From the NCBI GenBank assembly GCA_023935145.1, contig CM043699.1:145437536-145501535 (forward strand): 64,000 bases of DNA, read 5' to 3'. Made by a program: the position numbers and the translations under genes. The notes under the pieces are model-generated. The model saw nothing but the letters and a program-made list of their open reading frames with translations, did no database searches and was not told the DNA's origin. How positions within the stretch are numbered: position 1 is the first letter of the stretch; the number at the start of each line of letters is the position of its first letter. Below are positions 44,457 through 57,660 of the stretch, piece after piece. The stretch comes from Bretschneidera sinensis (taxonomy: Eukaryota; Streptophyta; Magnoliopsida; Brassicales; Akaniaceae).

Positions 44457-47222
44457 AAGAGCTAATAAATAATTATAAACTTTACTAACTTATAGAAAGT
44501 CTTAAGACTTCTAGACTTAACCTTCTTGAAACTTTAGATGATTCCACTTAATTTGCGTCATGGTTGAACCTTTATGAATGATCCACTAATCCTTCGCAAA
44601 AGTTTCGATCTTCTAAATAACCTTGCTTCATGGATAAGACCTCATGATTAATCAGCTTAACCTTTTTTTTAAACTTTAGATATTTTTCCAATAAGATCCC
44701 TTCATAGATGACCAAAACTTATTCTAATCTCAACATAGTTCATGTGTTAGATAATCTGAAACACTTGACATGAAACCATTATATCACACTAAAGTGTATT
44801 TTTATCGTCAAAATCAAGCTGAAATTATGGTATTTTACTATGCCTATAAGAAGAAAGTTAGATGCCCTCGCTTAAAAGTTACTCTATTAAACATTGGTTG
44901 GACCCTTTTCAGAGAGAATTAAAAAAAATCTCTATTACCCATACAGATGTAACTCTCTCAAGTGCCAACATTTACTGTGCCTAAAATAAAAAAGTTAGAT
45001 GGCCCCACTTAGAACTTACTCTTTCTCTACCAAAATTTTTTTTACTTTTTTCGAAGATCGGAGAGTTTAGAAATTGCAAGTTCCAGCTCTCACCCCATCA
45101 TACCAACTCGGAACAATTACTTGTTTATTTAATAAGCTTTACATTACTACGTATTTGTTTTTATCCAATATTTTCATAATTTTACTTTAAAAAAAATATT
45201 ATTTCATAGTTTTGGTCTTTATAACTCTTTTTTTTACTTAACTGATAATTAAGATAAAACATGTTAATTGATTATGAAAAAATAATAATAATATTTAATA
45301 GATTAGAAGTATTGATTATCTTATAAATTAAAATTTTTAGATAGTTAGTTTTAAATTAGTGATTTCCTTTTTGTTAATTTTCAAATGTCGAGAGATGAAA
45401 GTATTTAAATACATGTGATAAAATTATGTTTTCCATCTAATAAATAAGACAAGTAGAACTTAAAACGGGAAATTTAAGAAGTTGTATTTGTCTTTAGAGC
45501 AAAATACAATGCATTACCATGATATATAGAGAAACTACACTAAAAACCTTTGATTAATGAATAGATTTGCCTCATTCCTACACAAGGGGCAATTATTTAT
45601 CGTCTCATCTTTGCATGATGGATGAATTATGGAGGGTGTTGTGAAAAAAATAAGAAAAAGAAAAGAAACAAAGATGATATTGAAATTGATAAAAACTAAA
45701 AAGAAGATTTAAAAAGAGAAAGAGGTAAAAATGAGATTGTAGTTGAAAATAAGAGTTGAAAGTAAACAATGGAAAGTAATCATTGGTAATTAGGAATCCA
45801 ACGAAAATTTTCATTGAGCCTCAAAATATCCTTTCTTCCTTAACCTTAAAACCCTTGGCCTCGTTACAATTTAAAATAAAGTCATTTTTTTTTATCAATG
45901 AGCATTGCTTAAACCTACAAAGCATTGCTTAAATCTACAAAGCACTTCTTTTAGATAACAGTGGAATGATGTGAGGTTCTCCACTTTCTTGTCAATACTA
46001 GTAAGGTAATCATTTGAAAAAGAAAAGAAAAATGCTCGTTAGGTTGAAAACAAGAAAGGGTGGCTTAGAGCCAAAAAATGAGATGAAAAAAGTGAAAAAC
46101 GAAAAAAAAGAGAAATGTCAATCAATCGAAGTTCGATGCAATGAACTATGATTGGCTTGATTCCCTATGGAGATACATAGGTAACCAACTTTGAACACCC
46201 CCCATTCATGAAACGATGAAGGTCTTAGTGCATACAAGTATAGAGTATAAGTAGCAACCACCTTAGAGGCACCATAAGTAAAGTATGTCTTATTCGACGC
46301 ACAAAGAAAACATATTTGAGGAGCACAAAGTAATTCAAAGATTTATCATTAGAATATGTCATGCTTGAGGAAAAAACAAAAATGAATTAATAACGCATCT
46401 TGAGGAATAATTTTTAATATGAAACTGATATTGTTGGTTTCATAAGAATGAGTCTTGTTTTCTTTAAGTAAAAAAAGTAAGGGATAATCAAGTCTTTTCA
46501 TGTTTTATTTTCTTTTCAATCATATCTTCCTTCGTGTCAAAATATTTCGCATTTTATTGTGTTCTCCTTGAATCTTTTTAGTTTTTTCATGTCAAGAGTC
46601 TAAAATCCAAAATTCTTTTATAATTTACTTTTTAGCAACCCATTGATAGTTCTTACTGAAAATGTTTTCAAAAAAATTTGTTTTCTCCAAAGAAGTGCGA
46701 ATTGATTTTGAAGAAAATGATATACCAACTTTTAGGTTAAATGTTCAACTTTGAAAGATCATTGGACTTGGGATTAATGGATGAACAAATATCTCAAAAT
46801 TTATATAACATGTTATCATATGTTGCATTCCACTCTAAATTTCATTTGTTACTAGGAGCATATATATTCTCATTGGGTAAATATAGAATTGTATTTATGT
46901 ATTGATATATTCATAACTCATTGGGTAAGTATAGAATTGTATTTAGGTATTGATACATTCATTGCTAGGGCATACTTGTTAGGTTGAAATGATGAATATA
47001 TTTCTTTATTGATTCAAATAATTAAATTACAAATTGATCACTTTATTGTCAAACTACTTAATGGATCAAATGAACGAGTTGAATAATTTATTGTATGAAC
47101 ATAAACTGCTCAAGAAAATTATTAAATGAACTTGTGTGGACTACTTAAATGGATAATGAATAAATTGCTTGATACACAAATTTTTGAGTGGATAAATGAT
47201 GAATAATTGGTTATGATTAATC
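44457..47222. other. Intergenic, no supported gene
   Basis: AT-rich and probably old transposon material. The ORF 45605-45814 (-) is phenylalanine-rich chance sequence. A near-repeat 'aaacctacaaagcattgcttaaatctacaaagca' lies at 45912-45945, and 'cattgggtaaatatagaattgtattta.gtattgata' occurs twice at about 46875-46960 (unit ~50 bp). Confidence 0.35.
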
Positions 47223-47510
47223 ATTTTGGCATTTGTGATTACTTTTTTGTGAAGTGATGAATTTGTTTTTGTGATCATTTCTTTGTGAAGTAGTAAATAT
47301 TGCTTCGTGATTACTTCTTTGTGAAGTGGTGAATATTACCTTTGAGATAATTTCTTTGTAAATGGTGAATAGCCTTCTGCTTTCGTGCAAGATCATTTCT
47401 TCATGAAGTGATGAATTGTCTTTTGACTTAGTGTAAGATACCTTTTTGTGAAGTGGTGAATCCTCTTTTGCCTTTTTGCAAGATAGTTTTTTGTAAAGTG
47501 GTGAATCTCA
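47223..47510. repeat. Irregular tandem array, ~45-60-bp unit
   Basis: At least six diverged copies of 'gat.atttctttgtgaagtggtgaat' with variable spacers. It lies about 350 bp upstream of an LTR-start-like sequence (47861), the position at which Tat/Ogre elements carry arrays. Confidence 0.65.
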
Positions 47511-47860
47511 ATTTTCCATCAAAATTTCCAAACCTATCACCTTGCAAGATAAAATGGATGGATGCTCCAATAATCAGCTACATAAGCTTTAAATTTGATA
47601 AATACACAGTGATGCTACATCTCAAATTGGAAGCAATTGTTTGCCCCATGATTGCTTGAACTATGCTTGGTATGATCCTCATTTAGGTACATAGGTAACT
47701 TAAAGGTTTGAGTTCAATCACTTGTTTGTGCTTGATTGATTGCATATTCATCTTTCTCAGATGTTGTATGATTGTTATTTATCAAATGGTAAAATGAATG
47801 TCTTTAACGCCTTGAGTACAACATGCATGTTAATGTATGACTCCTCAAAGATGGCCAATT

Positions 47861-48660
47861 ATAGACACCACATTTTGTACTATTGATAAATAGCAATTTC
47901 CTCCTCTAAACCCCAATGAAAACATCAAAGACAGTTATTCGTCCATGCGACTAAGGTGTGATCTTCGTCAAGTTTAATGTTTACGGTGGTTAAAGATTAA
48001 TTGATAGGAGAATGAGTTTAATAAGAAAAAAAAGATTTAAAGATAAAAAGATTTTGACAAAAATACATATTTTCATTGTTTTGAGAACCTAACTTTAGAG
48101 CATCGCAATTTTTTATTTACAAACTATAGGCAAGTGCCACTTTAAAGCATGATAGATCTTTTAATTATATTTTTTGATATATCACGGGCCTTAACTCGAT
48201 TAGTGTTTTGAGAGAAATTAATTTTTTTTTACCAAAACATACCAATTGTTGTTTTTCATGCACAAATTTAGAATGGTTTGGAATTTTTGACTGGGACCAA
48301 TTGAGATTGAAAATAGGATTCTTAAACTTTTCACAATGTTCAGAATCACTCTCAATGAATTAGAATTAAGTGAGATAGGTCAGTTTGAAGTCATGGTTCA
48401 AATTTTCTTTTTTCCTAATCAAAGTGAGATTTCAGTTTTGAAAATTGCTCTAAAACATTTGCATGTTCTCTAGGTTGGTCGAAGCTTGTTCCCAACCCTA
48501 TTAAGACTTGCCAAAACTTATAAACACTCTCTCTTAACATCTCTTTTAACATTTTAGAGAGTTTTCATTGTAATATCTTTTTAAGATAATTAAAGAGAAA
48601 AAGAGTGAAAACAAACCATTATAGTAAAGTGAAACACTTGAATTCTTGAGCCAAACACTA
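47861..48660 (+). repeat. Possible Tat-like LTR fragment, plus strand
   Basis: Starts 'tatagacaccacattttgtacta', which resembles the LTR start TGTAGACACTTAATTTTG of the 55-64 kb element but in the opposite orientation. Similarity beyond about 25 bp is not clear to me, and the end is undefined. Confidence 0.35.
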
Positions 48661-49569
48661 ATCCCATACACTTAGGCTTGTTTGGTTGGTAGGATTAAAG
48701 TGAGATTAAACTATTTTAATTTAACTTGAATAGTTATTCCTCATTTGGTTTGAGGGATTTATTAGTTATATGATATAAAATTAGTTCTAATCCCACATTT
48801 TTTTTGTCACACCTCCCTCCATGGATAGAATCCATCCTACCTGTGTGAGACTAAATTTTTTATTTTTACCTCTTTTACCATTGAATAATAATAATTATTA
48901 CAATAAATATAATATTATTAAATATAAGTTTTTTCTTAGAATAATATTAACATTAATAATAATTATAATTATAATAATATTAAAATAAGAATGATAATAA
49001 TAATTATTATATTAATAATAATAATAATTATAGTTACAATAATAATTATAATAGGAATTACAATAATAAAAAATAAAAATAAAATTATAATAATAATAAT
49101 AATGATAATAAAGGTAATATTTTTTTAATAATGATGATGATGATAATAATAGTAATAATAATTATAATTATAATTATATAATATATATATATTAATAATA
49201 ATGATAATAATAATAATAATATTGATAACAATATTATTCTTATAATTATAATAATATTATAATGATTATTAATTATAATAATTATAATTATGATGATAAA
49301 AATAAGTATTTAATAATAAATATGATTTATTATTATTATAATAGTAAGTATAATAACAAAAATATATTAATAATAATTGAATTTTAGGATCTTTGAAGAA
49401 ATTAAAGATTTTTAGGGATATTGAATAGTATTAGGATATTTTTGATAACTTTTTATCTCACTTTAGTCGCAATTAAATATAAAATTAAAATATTACTTTT
49501 TTTTTTTATCTTATATCATTTTAATCTTAATTTTATCCTAGTTTAATTTTGTCATTCTAAACAAGCTAA
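48661..49569. mobile_element. MITE-like element with AAT-rich core
   Basis: Left end 'cttaggcttgtttggttggtaggatta'; right end (reverse complement) 'cttagcttgtttagaatgacaaaatta': imperfect inverted repeats of about 14 bp. Both arms also contain 'agtgagattaaac' / 'ttaatcttaattttatcctagtttaa' type sequence. The middle (48884-49380) is an expanded (AAT/ATT)n tract. No transposase; target duplication ambiguous. Confidence 0.4.
48884..49380. repeat. (AAT)n-rich low-complexity tract
   Basis: About 500 bp of imperfect aat/ata/att triplets, with occasional g or c. No coding potential. Confidence 0.85.
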
Positions 49570-49744
49570 GTCCAAATTTCGCAAAAAAACAAGAGTTTTA
49601 TGTGAAGTTAATCTCTGGTCATAGTACCACTACTTGCTAACAAATGCCTTCGGGGCACAGTTAACCAAACCCAAAGTTACGGATTCACCCTGGATGAAAA
49701 GCAAAGTTGATTCCCAGTTACCCGAAATACGTGGAGCCGGTTAC

Positions 49745-49901
49745 CCGGTATAAATGTGCCCAAAAACTCTCTCACCAAACCATCAAACCATCTTATCTCA
49801 TCGCCTACTTATCCCCTCACTCACACCATTTTTCTGTCTTATGCTTGCTAGTGACCTGGTAGACACTATCCCAGAGAGAGAGAGAGAGAGGGATATAAGC
49901 T
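49745..49901 (+). promoter_or_regulatory. Core promoter and leader of the peroxiredoxin gene
   Basis: A TATAAAT box at 49750-49756 lies about 150 bp before the ATG; 'ctctctcacc' follows. An (AG)n tract at 49873-49890 sits just before the start codon in the leader. Function is inferred from position. Confidence 0.5.
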
Positions 49902-52900
49902 ATGGCGTGCGCTGCAATCTCAACAACTTTTATATCCTCAAACCCTAGGGCTTTCTCCACCAAATCCCCTCTCCCTTCTAAGCTCTCTTCCCAAACCCTA
50001 ACCATATCCAACTCCTTCTCGGGCCTACGCACACCACTCCAATCTCGGGTTACCCGCTCCGTTTCAGTCACACGAGGGTCCCATTCTCTTAGGAACTTCG
50101 TTGTCAAAGCCACTGTGAGTAGTTCTCCTACTCGGACTCTTCTATTTTTAGATTTCCTAGATTATTTTCATGTTCTTTTTCTCGATAATGATTCTCATGT
50201 TTAATTTGTTGAGGATTAGTACAATGTGATGTTATATTGACAATTTAGTTATCTTAATTTTGGTTTTCGAGTTTCGAGTATCATCCATGACCTTGCTTGG
50301 TTTAATGTTCCCGTTTGTCAGGAATGAAATGCGTGTTTCCCTTTTTTTTTTAGAAAAAAAATGTCTCGGAGAAATCACAAATGAGAATGCAATGTGAAAT
50401 TCTTTCTTTTGGTCAAAGGAAAATGGTTGGCTTTACTGGAAGATATCATGGTAAAAATGGTTTGACCTTAAATAAAAATATCGATAATAGTGAGAGTATG
50501 GGGAGATTGCTTAGTTAATTGTAAAGTTTTGTCTATTAAAATTTAATCGGAGTGAATGTAGGTTTAGTTTGAACAGAGAATAGGCATGTAACAGAGCTAT
50601 GATCAAAATCTTCAAATTCTGTTTAGAATTACAGAGTTTTCAGTGGTGTGAGCTACTACCCAATGGACCAAAACGAGTTTACCAAGACACTACGCTGCCC
50701 TCTTTATGGTTTTGTACCCTGCAATAAAGTTTATGGTGCCCTAAATACTTTTTAATGGCTTATGCGCTTTCATAGAAAACCTACGGCGGTTTTGACAAAG
50801 CTATTGGTCACACTTGGACCTAATGGGATGATTTTTTTAATCAGAAACTAATTTTAGTCCTCAAACTCGCAGAGAAGGAAAGTCAAAGGAAATATAATTA
50901 ACATTGAAAACAAATCTTGAGGTTCTCCAGGTGTACAAGTGGAATGATGCTTGATTATTTTTTTTATAAAAAAAAAATTGTCTGTATACTGTATCCCCAT
51001 TCCTCATATTTAACTTCTGATGTATGTTTGTCTTATACTTCTTTTTGCAGAGTGAACTTCCGCTGGTTGGAAATTCAGCACCAGATTTTGAGGCAGAGGC
51101 TGTTTTTGATCAGGAATTCATCAAGGTAGTTTATATGGAAGAGTTTGTTGAAATATCAATTGGTTTCTTAATGCGTGACAAAAATTACCAGATCATGACA
51201 CCTGTGTATGATAAAGTGTAGTTTGAAGGTTGAAGAATAATTTCATATCCATCTAGTAAATTGGCATTGTACTAAAGCTTCTTTCTGAAGGTGCTACCGT
51301 TCTAGCATGTATTATGTTGTTAAGGATGAAATGGTCGGCATTATGCACTGAATATTTTTGTTTCATTTTAACTTGTTTGTTGTCATTTTAGGTCAAGCTC
51401 TCTGAATATATTGGGAAGAAGTACGTCATTCTCTTTTTCTACCCGTTGGATTTCACATTTGTTTGTCCCACAGGTTTGTTTTACTCTGAAAAGATCTAAA
51501 GTGAAGTTTGAATTATACTGAAAGCTAAGTCTTTCTTTCCTGTTTCTTTTTCACCCCTGCTTGCAGAGATCACTGCTTTCAGTGACCGTTATGCGGAGTT
51601 TGAGAAACTAAATACGGAAGTATTGGGTGTTTCAATTGACAGTGTGGTAAGTTACTTATTCTGAGAACTTATAAAAAAATTACTTATTCTGAGGACTTAA
51701 GTTACTTATTCTAGGTAGTGGGGAGTCAAGAAGACTTAGGTGCTTGTAGTAGTTACTGATTTTTTTTTAAAACGATTTTATTTGATGCATTAGTGTAAAT
51801 CGATTATACTTACTTCGCATTCCTTCAGGACCTTCACAAAATTTATAGGTGCATATCCTTTTAATGCATTAGATAATGGCACTGGTTGATTTATCATTGA
51901 TTCCTGGCCATGTCACCACTGCAGCTTGGTTTCTTTTTTCTTTTGCTTCTCTTTTTATTATATGGATACTGGATAGGATAGCAATAACCAGTTCATTTTG
52001 AATAATGAAATCTTAATGGCGCCTCCTTTTTTATCTGGTCAACTTAAGTGAAGCTGTTATAACTTGCAGTCAACTTGCAGTGAAATCTTAATGGCGCCTC
52101 CTTTTTTATCTGGTCAACTTAAGTGAAGCTGTTATAACTTGCAGTCAACTTGCAGTGTTATAGAGTTTCTTGTCATGTCACTAAACATCATCTACCAACT
52201 ATGTGCTTCACTTCAGTTTATATTTGATTTTAATTAGTATGACTTTGAAATGCCAAGAATTTGGAAGAATTTTGAAATGGAGAAGTCAGAAGAAGAAAAG
52301 TTAACAGATATAAATGAGGTCAATATGTATTTTGATTTTGCATTCTAAAACAACTTCCATGAATTCAATCTTATATTTTTCATTTCCATATCTTATGGAC
52401 TTCTGCCAACAGGAAGTTTTGGCATCGAAAGGACTGTTGGTTGTGAACTAATCTATGTTTGCAGGATCTTTATTGGCTTATATGATTATCATTTTGTAGA
52501 TTTTTCTATATCTAAATGGTGTTTCTGCATTGGTGACTTTTATTTAAATTTTTATTTGTTTATGTCAGGAATAAGATTTAAGATCGCTGGTTACTCTTGA
52601 TGATCTCATGTTATTCTTGATTTCTTTGTGTAGTTCTCACACCTTGCATGGGTCCAAACAGATAGAAAATCAGGAGGCCTTGGTGATTTGAAGTATCCTC
52701 TGATTTCAGATGTCACCAAATCAATTTCAAAATCTTATGGGGTGCTGATCCCTGATCAGGTATGAGGGATTTATAAATTTGATAGTAGCACATAGTACTT
52801 GCGATATTGGTTCAAGTTCGCTGATGATCATGTAACACTTTGTTTAAGGCCTTTGTTATAACAGCTTCATTACCTTTTCTTGTAAAAAGCTAAATTACAT

Positions 52901-53933
52901 GAATTCAAAACTCAAAAAAAAAAAATTAAGTTTTTGCTTGCCCCCACGGGCAGGGTTGGAAGGGCAAGGAAAAAGTTATTGTAACTTTATAAATCATTTT
53001 GTTGGTGGTGACATAGAGATCATAAAGATGATTTCTAGGATAAATTTCTATTCATTGATTGCCAAGGCTGTACATTTTTTTTTTTGATAAAGATTGCCAA
53101 GGCTGTACATTAAACATTACATACTGCCCAAAACTATCCTTTCCTAGTTGAGGTTGATAAATTGCGAGTGTAGTATGGAGTTTCTGAGCAAACAATGCAT
53201 AACATCAATGATGTAGATATTCTGATTTCAAAAATTAAGCAAGATAGGCAGCTTGTGAGAAATCAGAATTAATATTTATACCTGGAGCTTTAAGAATGTT
53301 TTTAGAGGGAAGAATATTAGCATTCTTACCAAAAATGTATTGCTAATTTTTTTTTTGTGTGTGTTGTAAAGGAGCATAACATTCTGGTGATGAATTTTCC
53401 TAGTTGTAAAGTAATTTCCCCGTTTCATCCAAAAAAAAATCAATATGGTACACTTTAGGTTGTCTTGTTCATTTTCCAGGGGCAGCCAAGGACATCATTA
53501 TTATTGTATGTGTCTGTGCACACAGGTTGCTGCATATATTATCTTCATTTCTCTAGTCACTCATAAAAGGTTGTTTTTGATGTCAGGGAGTCGCATTGAG
53601 GGGACTATTCATTATTGACAAGGAGGGAATCATCCAGCACTCCACCATCAACAATCTTGCCATTGGACGAAGTGTTGATGAGACAATGAGAACACTCCAG
53701 GTAAGCATAAGGGCTTATATTTAATACTGACATTAACCAAGACTGGAGTATTTCTGTATAAAGACGAAGTGTTTTTCTTAACACCTTTTAATTGCTTCTT
53801 GTTGCACTTCCTGCAGGCCTTGCAGTATGTGCAGGAAAATCCAGATGAAGTTTGCCCAGCTGGGTGGAAACCTGGTGAGAAGTCCATGAAACCAGACCCA
53901 AAGCTCAGCAAAGAGTACTTTTCAGCAATATAG
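49902..53933 (+). CDS. BAS1: 2-Cys peroxiredoxin BAS1-like, chloroplastic
   Basis: Seven exons (49902-50114, 51051-51125, 51392-51473, 51567-51646, 52634-52759, 53587-53700, 53817-53933) join in frame to 268 aa, the usual length. The enzyme reduces H2O2 and alkyl hydroperoxides in the chloroplast stroma, as obligate homodimers recycled by NTRC or thioredoxins. Residues 1 to about 70 are a Ser/Thr/Arg-rich transit peptide; the mature protein starts near [19 protein letters not shown]. Peroxidatic Cys121 lies in '[13 protein letters not shown]' (112-124), resolving Cys243 in '[13 protein letters not shown]' (240-252). The 'GGLG' (164-167) and C-terminal 'YF' (264-265) motifs, which make typical 2-Cys enzymes prone to over-oxidation, are both present. 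The ATG is chosen because it opens the transit peptide. Intron 4 (987 bp) holds a perfect 75-bp tandem duplication. It appears functional. Confidence 0.96.
52006..52155. repeat. Perfect 75-bp tandem duplication in a peroxiredoxin intron
   Basis: 52006-52080 and 52081-52155 are identical by eye ('tgaaatcttaatggcgcctc' ... 'gcagtcaacttgcag'). Each copy ends in two cag-type acceptor-like sites. It lies within intron 4, 479 bp before exon 5. Confidence 0.95.
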
Positions 53934-55013
53934 AGGGGGGAGTAGCATAAAAAGTAGGTGTAATCGAGTTTTTGTTTTCTTCTAATATCACTTAAGTCAT
54001 TGTGAGTTTTGAATAGCAGTCTGGGGGAATAAATGCTTTGGGATGGGACCTATCTTGTTTCTATTTAAATGTTGCTCGAACTCTTTTTTGCCCGATGAGC
54101 TTTATGGTATGCTATGTATAAATAATAAATGCCACTTCTACAAGAAATAATGGTATGGTAAACGGGGATGAATTAATGCAGCATTAAGGATACTTTGGGA
54201 CAAAGGAAATCAGTAGTTTATATACGATCATTACCTAATTTTGTGAAACTAGTTTTTGCAGTAAATAAACTTTGGGAAGGAATTCGTTGAAGCAATAATG
54301 CTTAAACGAATATTTTAGCAGTAAATCATTCTCCTGTTCTCGATCCTGAAGAATCTCCAAAGAATGGATAGGACTTTGGAACATTGCAAAATCATCTCCT
54401 TTTGATCTTCGTGCTGTATACAGTAGAATTTTATCTTATTAAAACAAAGTAGAATTTTATTTAAGTGCAATTTACAGTAAAAGAAATATGACATGAAATA
54501 TCAAACAACTTGCATGGCAAGACCTGTAATTTTTTTAGGATTTTTCTCTTCTTAAGCTTCTAATTTTCTGCAATATAAGCAGAGCCATAGATTGATTGAC
54601 TGTATTTTGGTTGACTAGAAAAAAATCCGATGTGGATTACATAGATCTAAGCAATCAAACTCAGTTAGATATCAACAACCTATCATGCGTCTCACATATA
54701 CTCACAATGATAGGGTTGTTGGTTCACAACCTATCTTCCCCAAAAAATGGACAGGGAACATCTTTTCTTGGTTGTTGTTCACCTATTGACTAATGATTGC
54801 GTGTTATCTCATTTGTTTAATTATTCTGCATATCTATAATATCACTCTTTTAACAATTTTTTTATAGGACGTATAAATGAAAGAAATATGATAATTCTTA
54901 TATATGTTTATTTTTCTGGTATAAAATGTAAAATTGAATAAGCCGTTTCATTTTATTTTCCTTTTAATCTAGTGTACCAAAAGATACAATAATATAACCA
55001 AAAGATACACATT
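53934..55013. other. 3' UTR of peroxiredoxin and intergenic
   Basis: The transcript probably ends near 54120-54135, where 'aataataaatg' gives plausible polyadenylation signals. Beyond that no gene is supported; the ORF 54596-54793 has no family features. Confidence 0.4.
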
Positions 55014-56838
55014 TGTAGGTATCAATCCTTTCCACTGTATCCAACAATTCTAAACTTAATATTCAAAGCCATTTCTTTCGCAGAAGCATTTCTTTCGCAG
55101 AAGCATAAATAAGCGAGGGTGCAGATTGAAGTGGGTTGCCTTATGAAAATGTAGCGCCTACTAGGTCTAAGAGTCTTAGACTAACAACAGTTTCACTGTT
55201 TATGGTATTTTAAATTTTATCGAGGGACATATCATCCAAGCACAAAGTAAGGACGATAGGTAAATTGGAGTCGTCATTTGATCTTAAAAGGGATCAAAAT
55301 CATTTATCATTGGTTTCTGAGAGAGATTCGGGACAAAAAATTTGGGTATGAATGAAGAAGGATTTAAAACTTCCATTCTCGCCTATATCGAAACCTAGCC
55401 CTCGTGTTATTGAAAAATTACTTAATAATTATATCAAATTATTTATTACTATACATTAACATTCATTACATACAATAGCTATTTAATCACGTAAATTGGT
55501 AAATGCATGAGAGATTACTAACCCAAAACCATGCATGAGGACAATTAAAAACAACAAAATAAATGATTAAATACTCCAAAGGAAAACATGAATTTACCTA
55601 GCAACAAAGAAAAAAACGTTAGAGCAGCAGGTAATAAAAATAAATAACAAATAACGCAAAAACAGATAGATCAAGTTCAGGTCAACCAATTGGGTCCAAA
55701 CAGGACCTGTCCGGTACAAAGCTAGGGCCGACCCCAGTTGGGAGACGACAGGCCCCACTAGTGCTTGTTTGGTGTTTTTGCGAGTTCTCAATAGAAAACT
55801 CTATTTTTGTACAATTTTGATGCAATCTAATCGGGAAAAATTCAATCAAGTAGATCTAAATTATCAGGAAATTTTAATTAATTATTTATATGCATAACTT
55901 AAATGACATGTGAATTTCTATGCAATCCTAAAGCATGTTTTGGAAAAAATAAATCTATATGACATATGAACTAATTGAAATTCACAGAGGATCAAAATAA
56001 ATAATCATGCCTTCAACAAAATTAAATAATTAAAGATGAAAATGTAACCTTCCTTGACAATTCGATCTCTTTGCGTGCTTGCGAAGAGATTAACTCGAAG
56101 ACTTAATACCAAAGGTGTAGTGATATCCATGTGTGATGTGGATTGCCTTTACATTGTTGGTTCGTTGTACGTTGATGTATGAACGCATATAGAATTAAAA
56201 CTTGAATTGATCAAAGTTTTAGTGTAGGAATTTGTGTTTGTAGGACTTTTGTGATGACTAGAGTTTATAAAAAAAATGTGAAAAGATTGTAGAGAGGATA
56301 ACATCACTACAAATTTTCTCTCAAGATTCGGTGCAGAAAAAACTATAGAGTTTTAGCTTCTACACCTTTCTCTAGAGATTGTTGTTGCCTAAGACTGTGG
56401 GTTGAATGGTGTATTTATAGGAAATTAGGGGGCTAGGGTTTTGGAAAATAGATGATTGAGGTACTCAATGGTGGCCAGGGTTTCTTGCAGAAATAGAAAA
56501 CCTAATTTCTTACGTCATCTTTATGGATTTTTAGGCCTTGGAGGCGAAGCAACAATCACGTGACAACGTAGTGGGTTGGGTCACAGACCTGACCGACTGG
56601 CCTAGTGGCTCAACTGGTTAGTTGGGTGGTGGCTCATAGTTTGTGTTTTTCAGTCTTCTGGCCCATTTCGCTTCATTTTGACTTGGTTAGGCCTGATCTG
56701 AATTTCTTTTATCAAATTTCGTCTAAAATTAATTTTCAAACATACATTCACCATTTTAATTTTTTTGAGACTCAATTTTCGTCAACAAGCTCCACACATG
56801 GTTCGTTCTAATATTTGAAACAAAATTAAGTGTCTACA
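55014..56838 (-). repeat. 3' LTR of the Tat-like element
   Basis: 1825 bp. Aligns along its length with 61877-63838, e.g. the 'gacatatcatccaagcacaaag' block, 'ttagagcagcaggtaataaaaataaataacaaa', 'gacatgtgaatttctatg', 'gcgtgcttgcgaag', 'ggttgaatggtgtatttatag' and 'actcaattttcgtca'. Shorter than its partner owing to several deletions, e.g. near 55505. Confidence 0.85.
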
Positions 56839-56852
56839 TCTTTTCCCTCTTT
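56839..56852 (-). other. Polypurine tract
   Basis: Minus strand AAAGAGGGAAAAGA immediately before the 3' LTR start TGTAGACAC. It fixes the 3' LTR edge and orientation. Confidence 0.75.
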
Positions 56853-57199
56853 GATTGAGCTTCTTAGTAAGCAAAAGTCAAGCTGTGAGGGACCACAATT
56901 TCTTTTCAAATATTAGAATGATAAAGTGCGGTATACGTAATGCGAAAAGGAAACATGTTGCAGGCAAGGAATGCATCATGGGGGATCCTATGATAGTGAC
57001 ACGTACCTGATAACGACGAAGTCCGTTTTCGTCACTTGTTGCTTGTATATCTTCACTGGGGAAGTTTGTGAAAGAGTTCACCATGAAGACTCCACTGGAA
57101 ATTTTGTGAAAGAATTCTCTATGAATACTATAAAGGGAAATCTTGTGGACAACTCTACTGAAGGTTATTGATATGAAAGGTTCCTCTATGCTTTGAGGG
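56853..57199. other. 3' untranslated region of the Tat-like element
   Basis: Between array and polypurine tract. The overlapping ORFs 56878-57084 (-) and 56971-57171 (+) show no family resemblance. Confidence 0.35.
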
Positions 57200-57660
57200 A
57201 TTTGATGGTAGATGCCTATTTATAGGACTTCATGGTTGATGCTCATCTAAAAGACTTTTGAAATAAAGGTCTTACATTGATTCCTTGGATAAAACAAGGG
57301 TTTATAATGATGCTTTAAAGGAAACAAGAGCTTACAATGATGTCTTGGGAAATGAGGACTTACAATGATGCCTCAAGAAAACAAGGGCTTACGGTGTTGC
57401 CTTAGGAGACTCCTATTTAAAGGACTTAACGAGGGCTTATAGTGATGCGTCAAAGGAACAAGGGCTTATAGTGATGCCTTGAGAGATGCTCGTTTAAATG
57501 ACTTTAACGAGGGCTTACAGTGATGCCTTGGGAGATCCCTTTTTAAAGGACTTTAATGAAGGCTTATAGTGATGCCTCAAAGGAAAAATGGATTATAGTG
57601 ATGCCTTAAGAGACACTTGTTTAAAGGACTTTAGCAAGGGCTTACACTAGGTTATATTGG
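57200..57660. repeat. Irregular tandem array in the 3' region of the Tat-like element
   Basis: About ten diverged copies of 'gggcttatagtgatgcctt' with alternating spacers of about 15 ('aaaggaacaa') and 40 bp ('gagatgctcgtttaaatgactttaacga'), giving a compound unit near 90-100 bp in the cleaner half (57405-57650). Confidence 0.75.
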
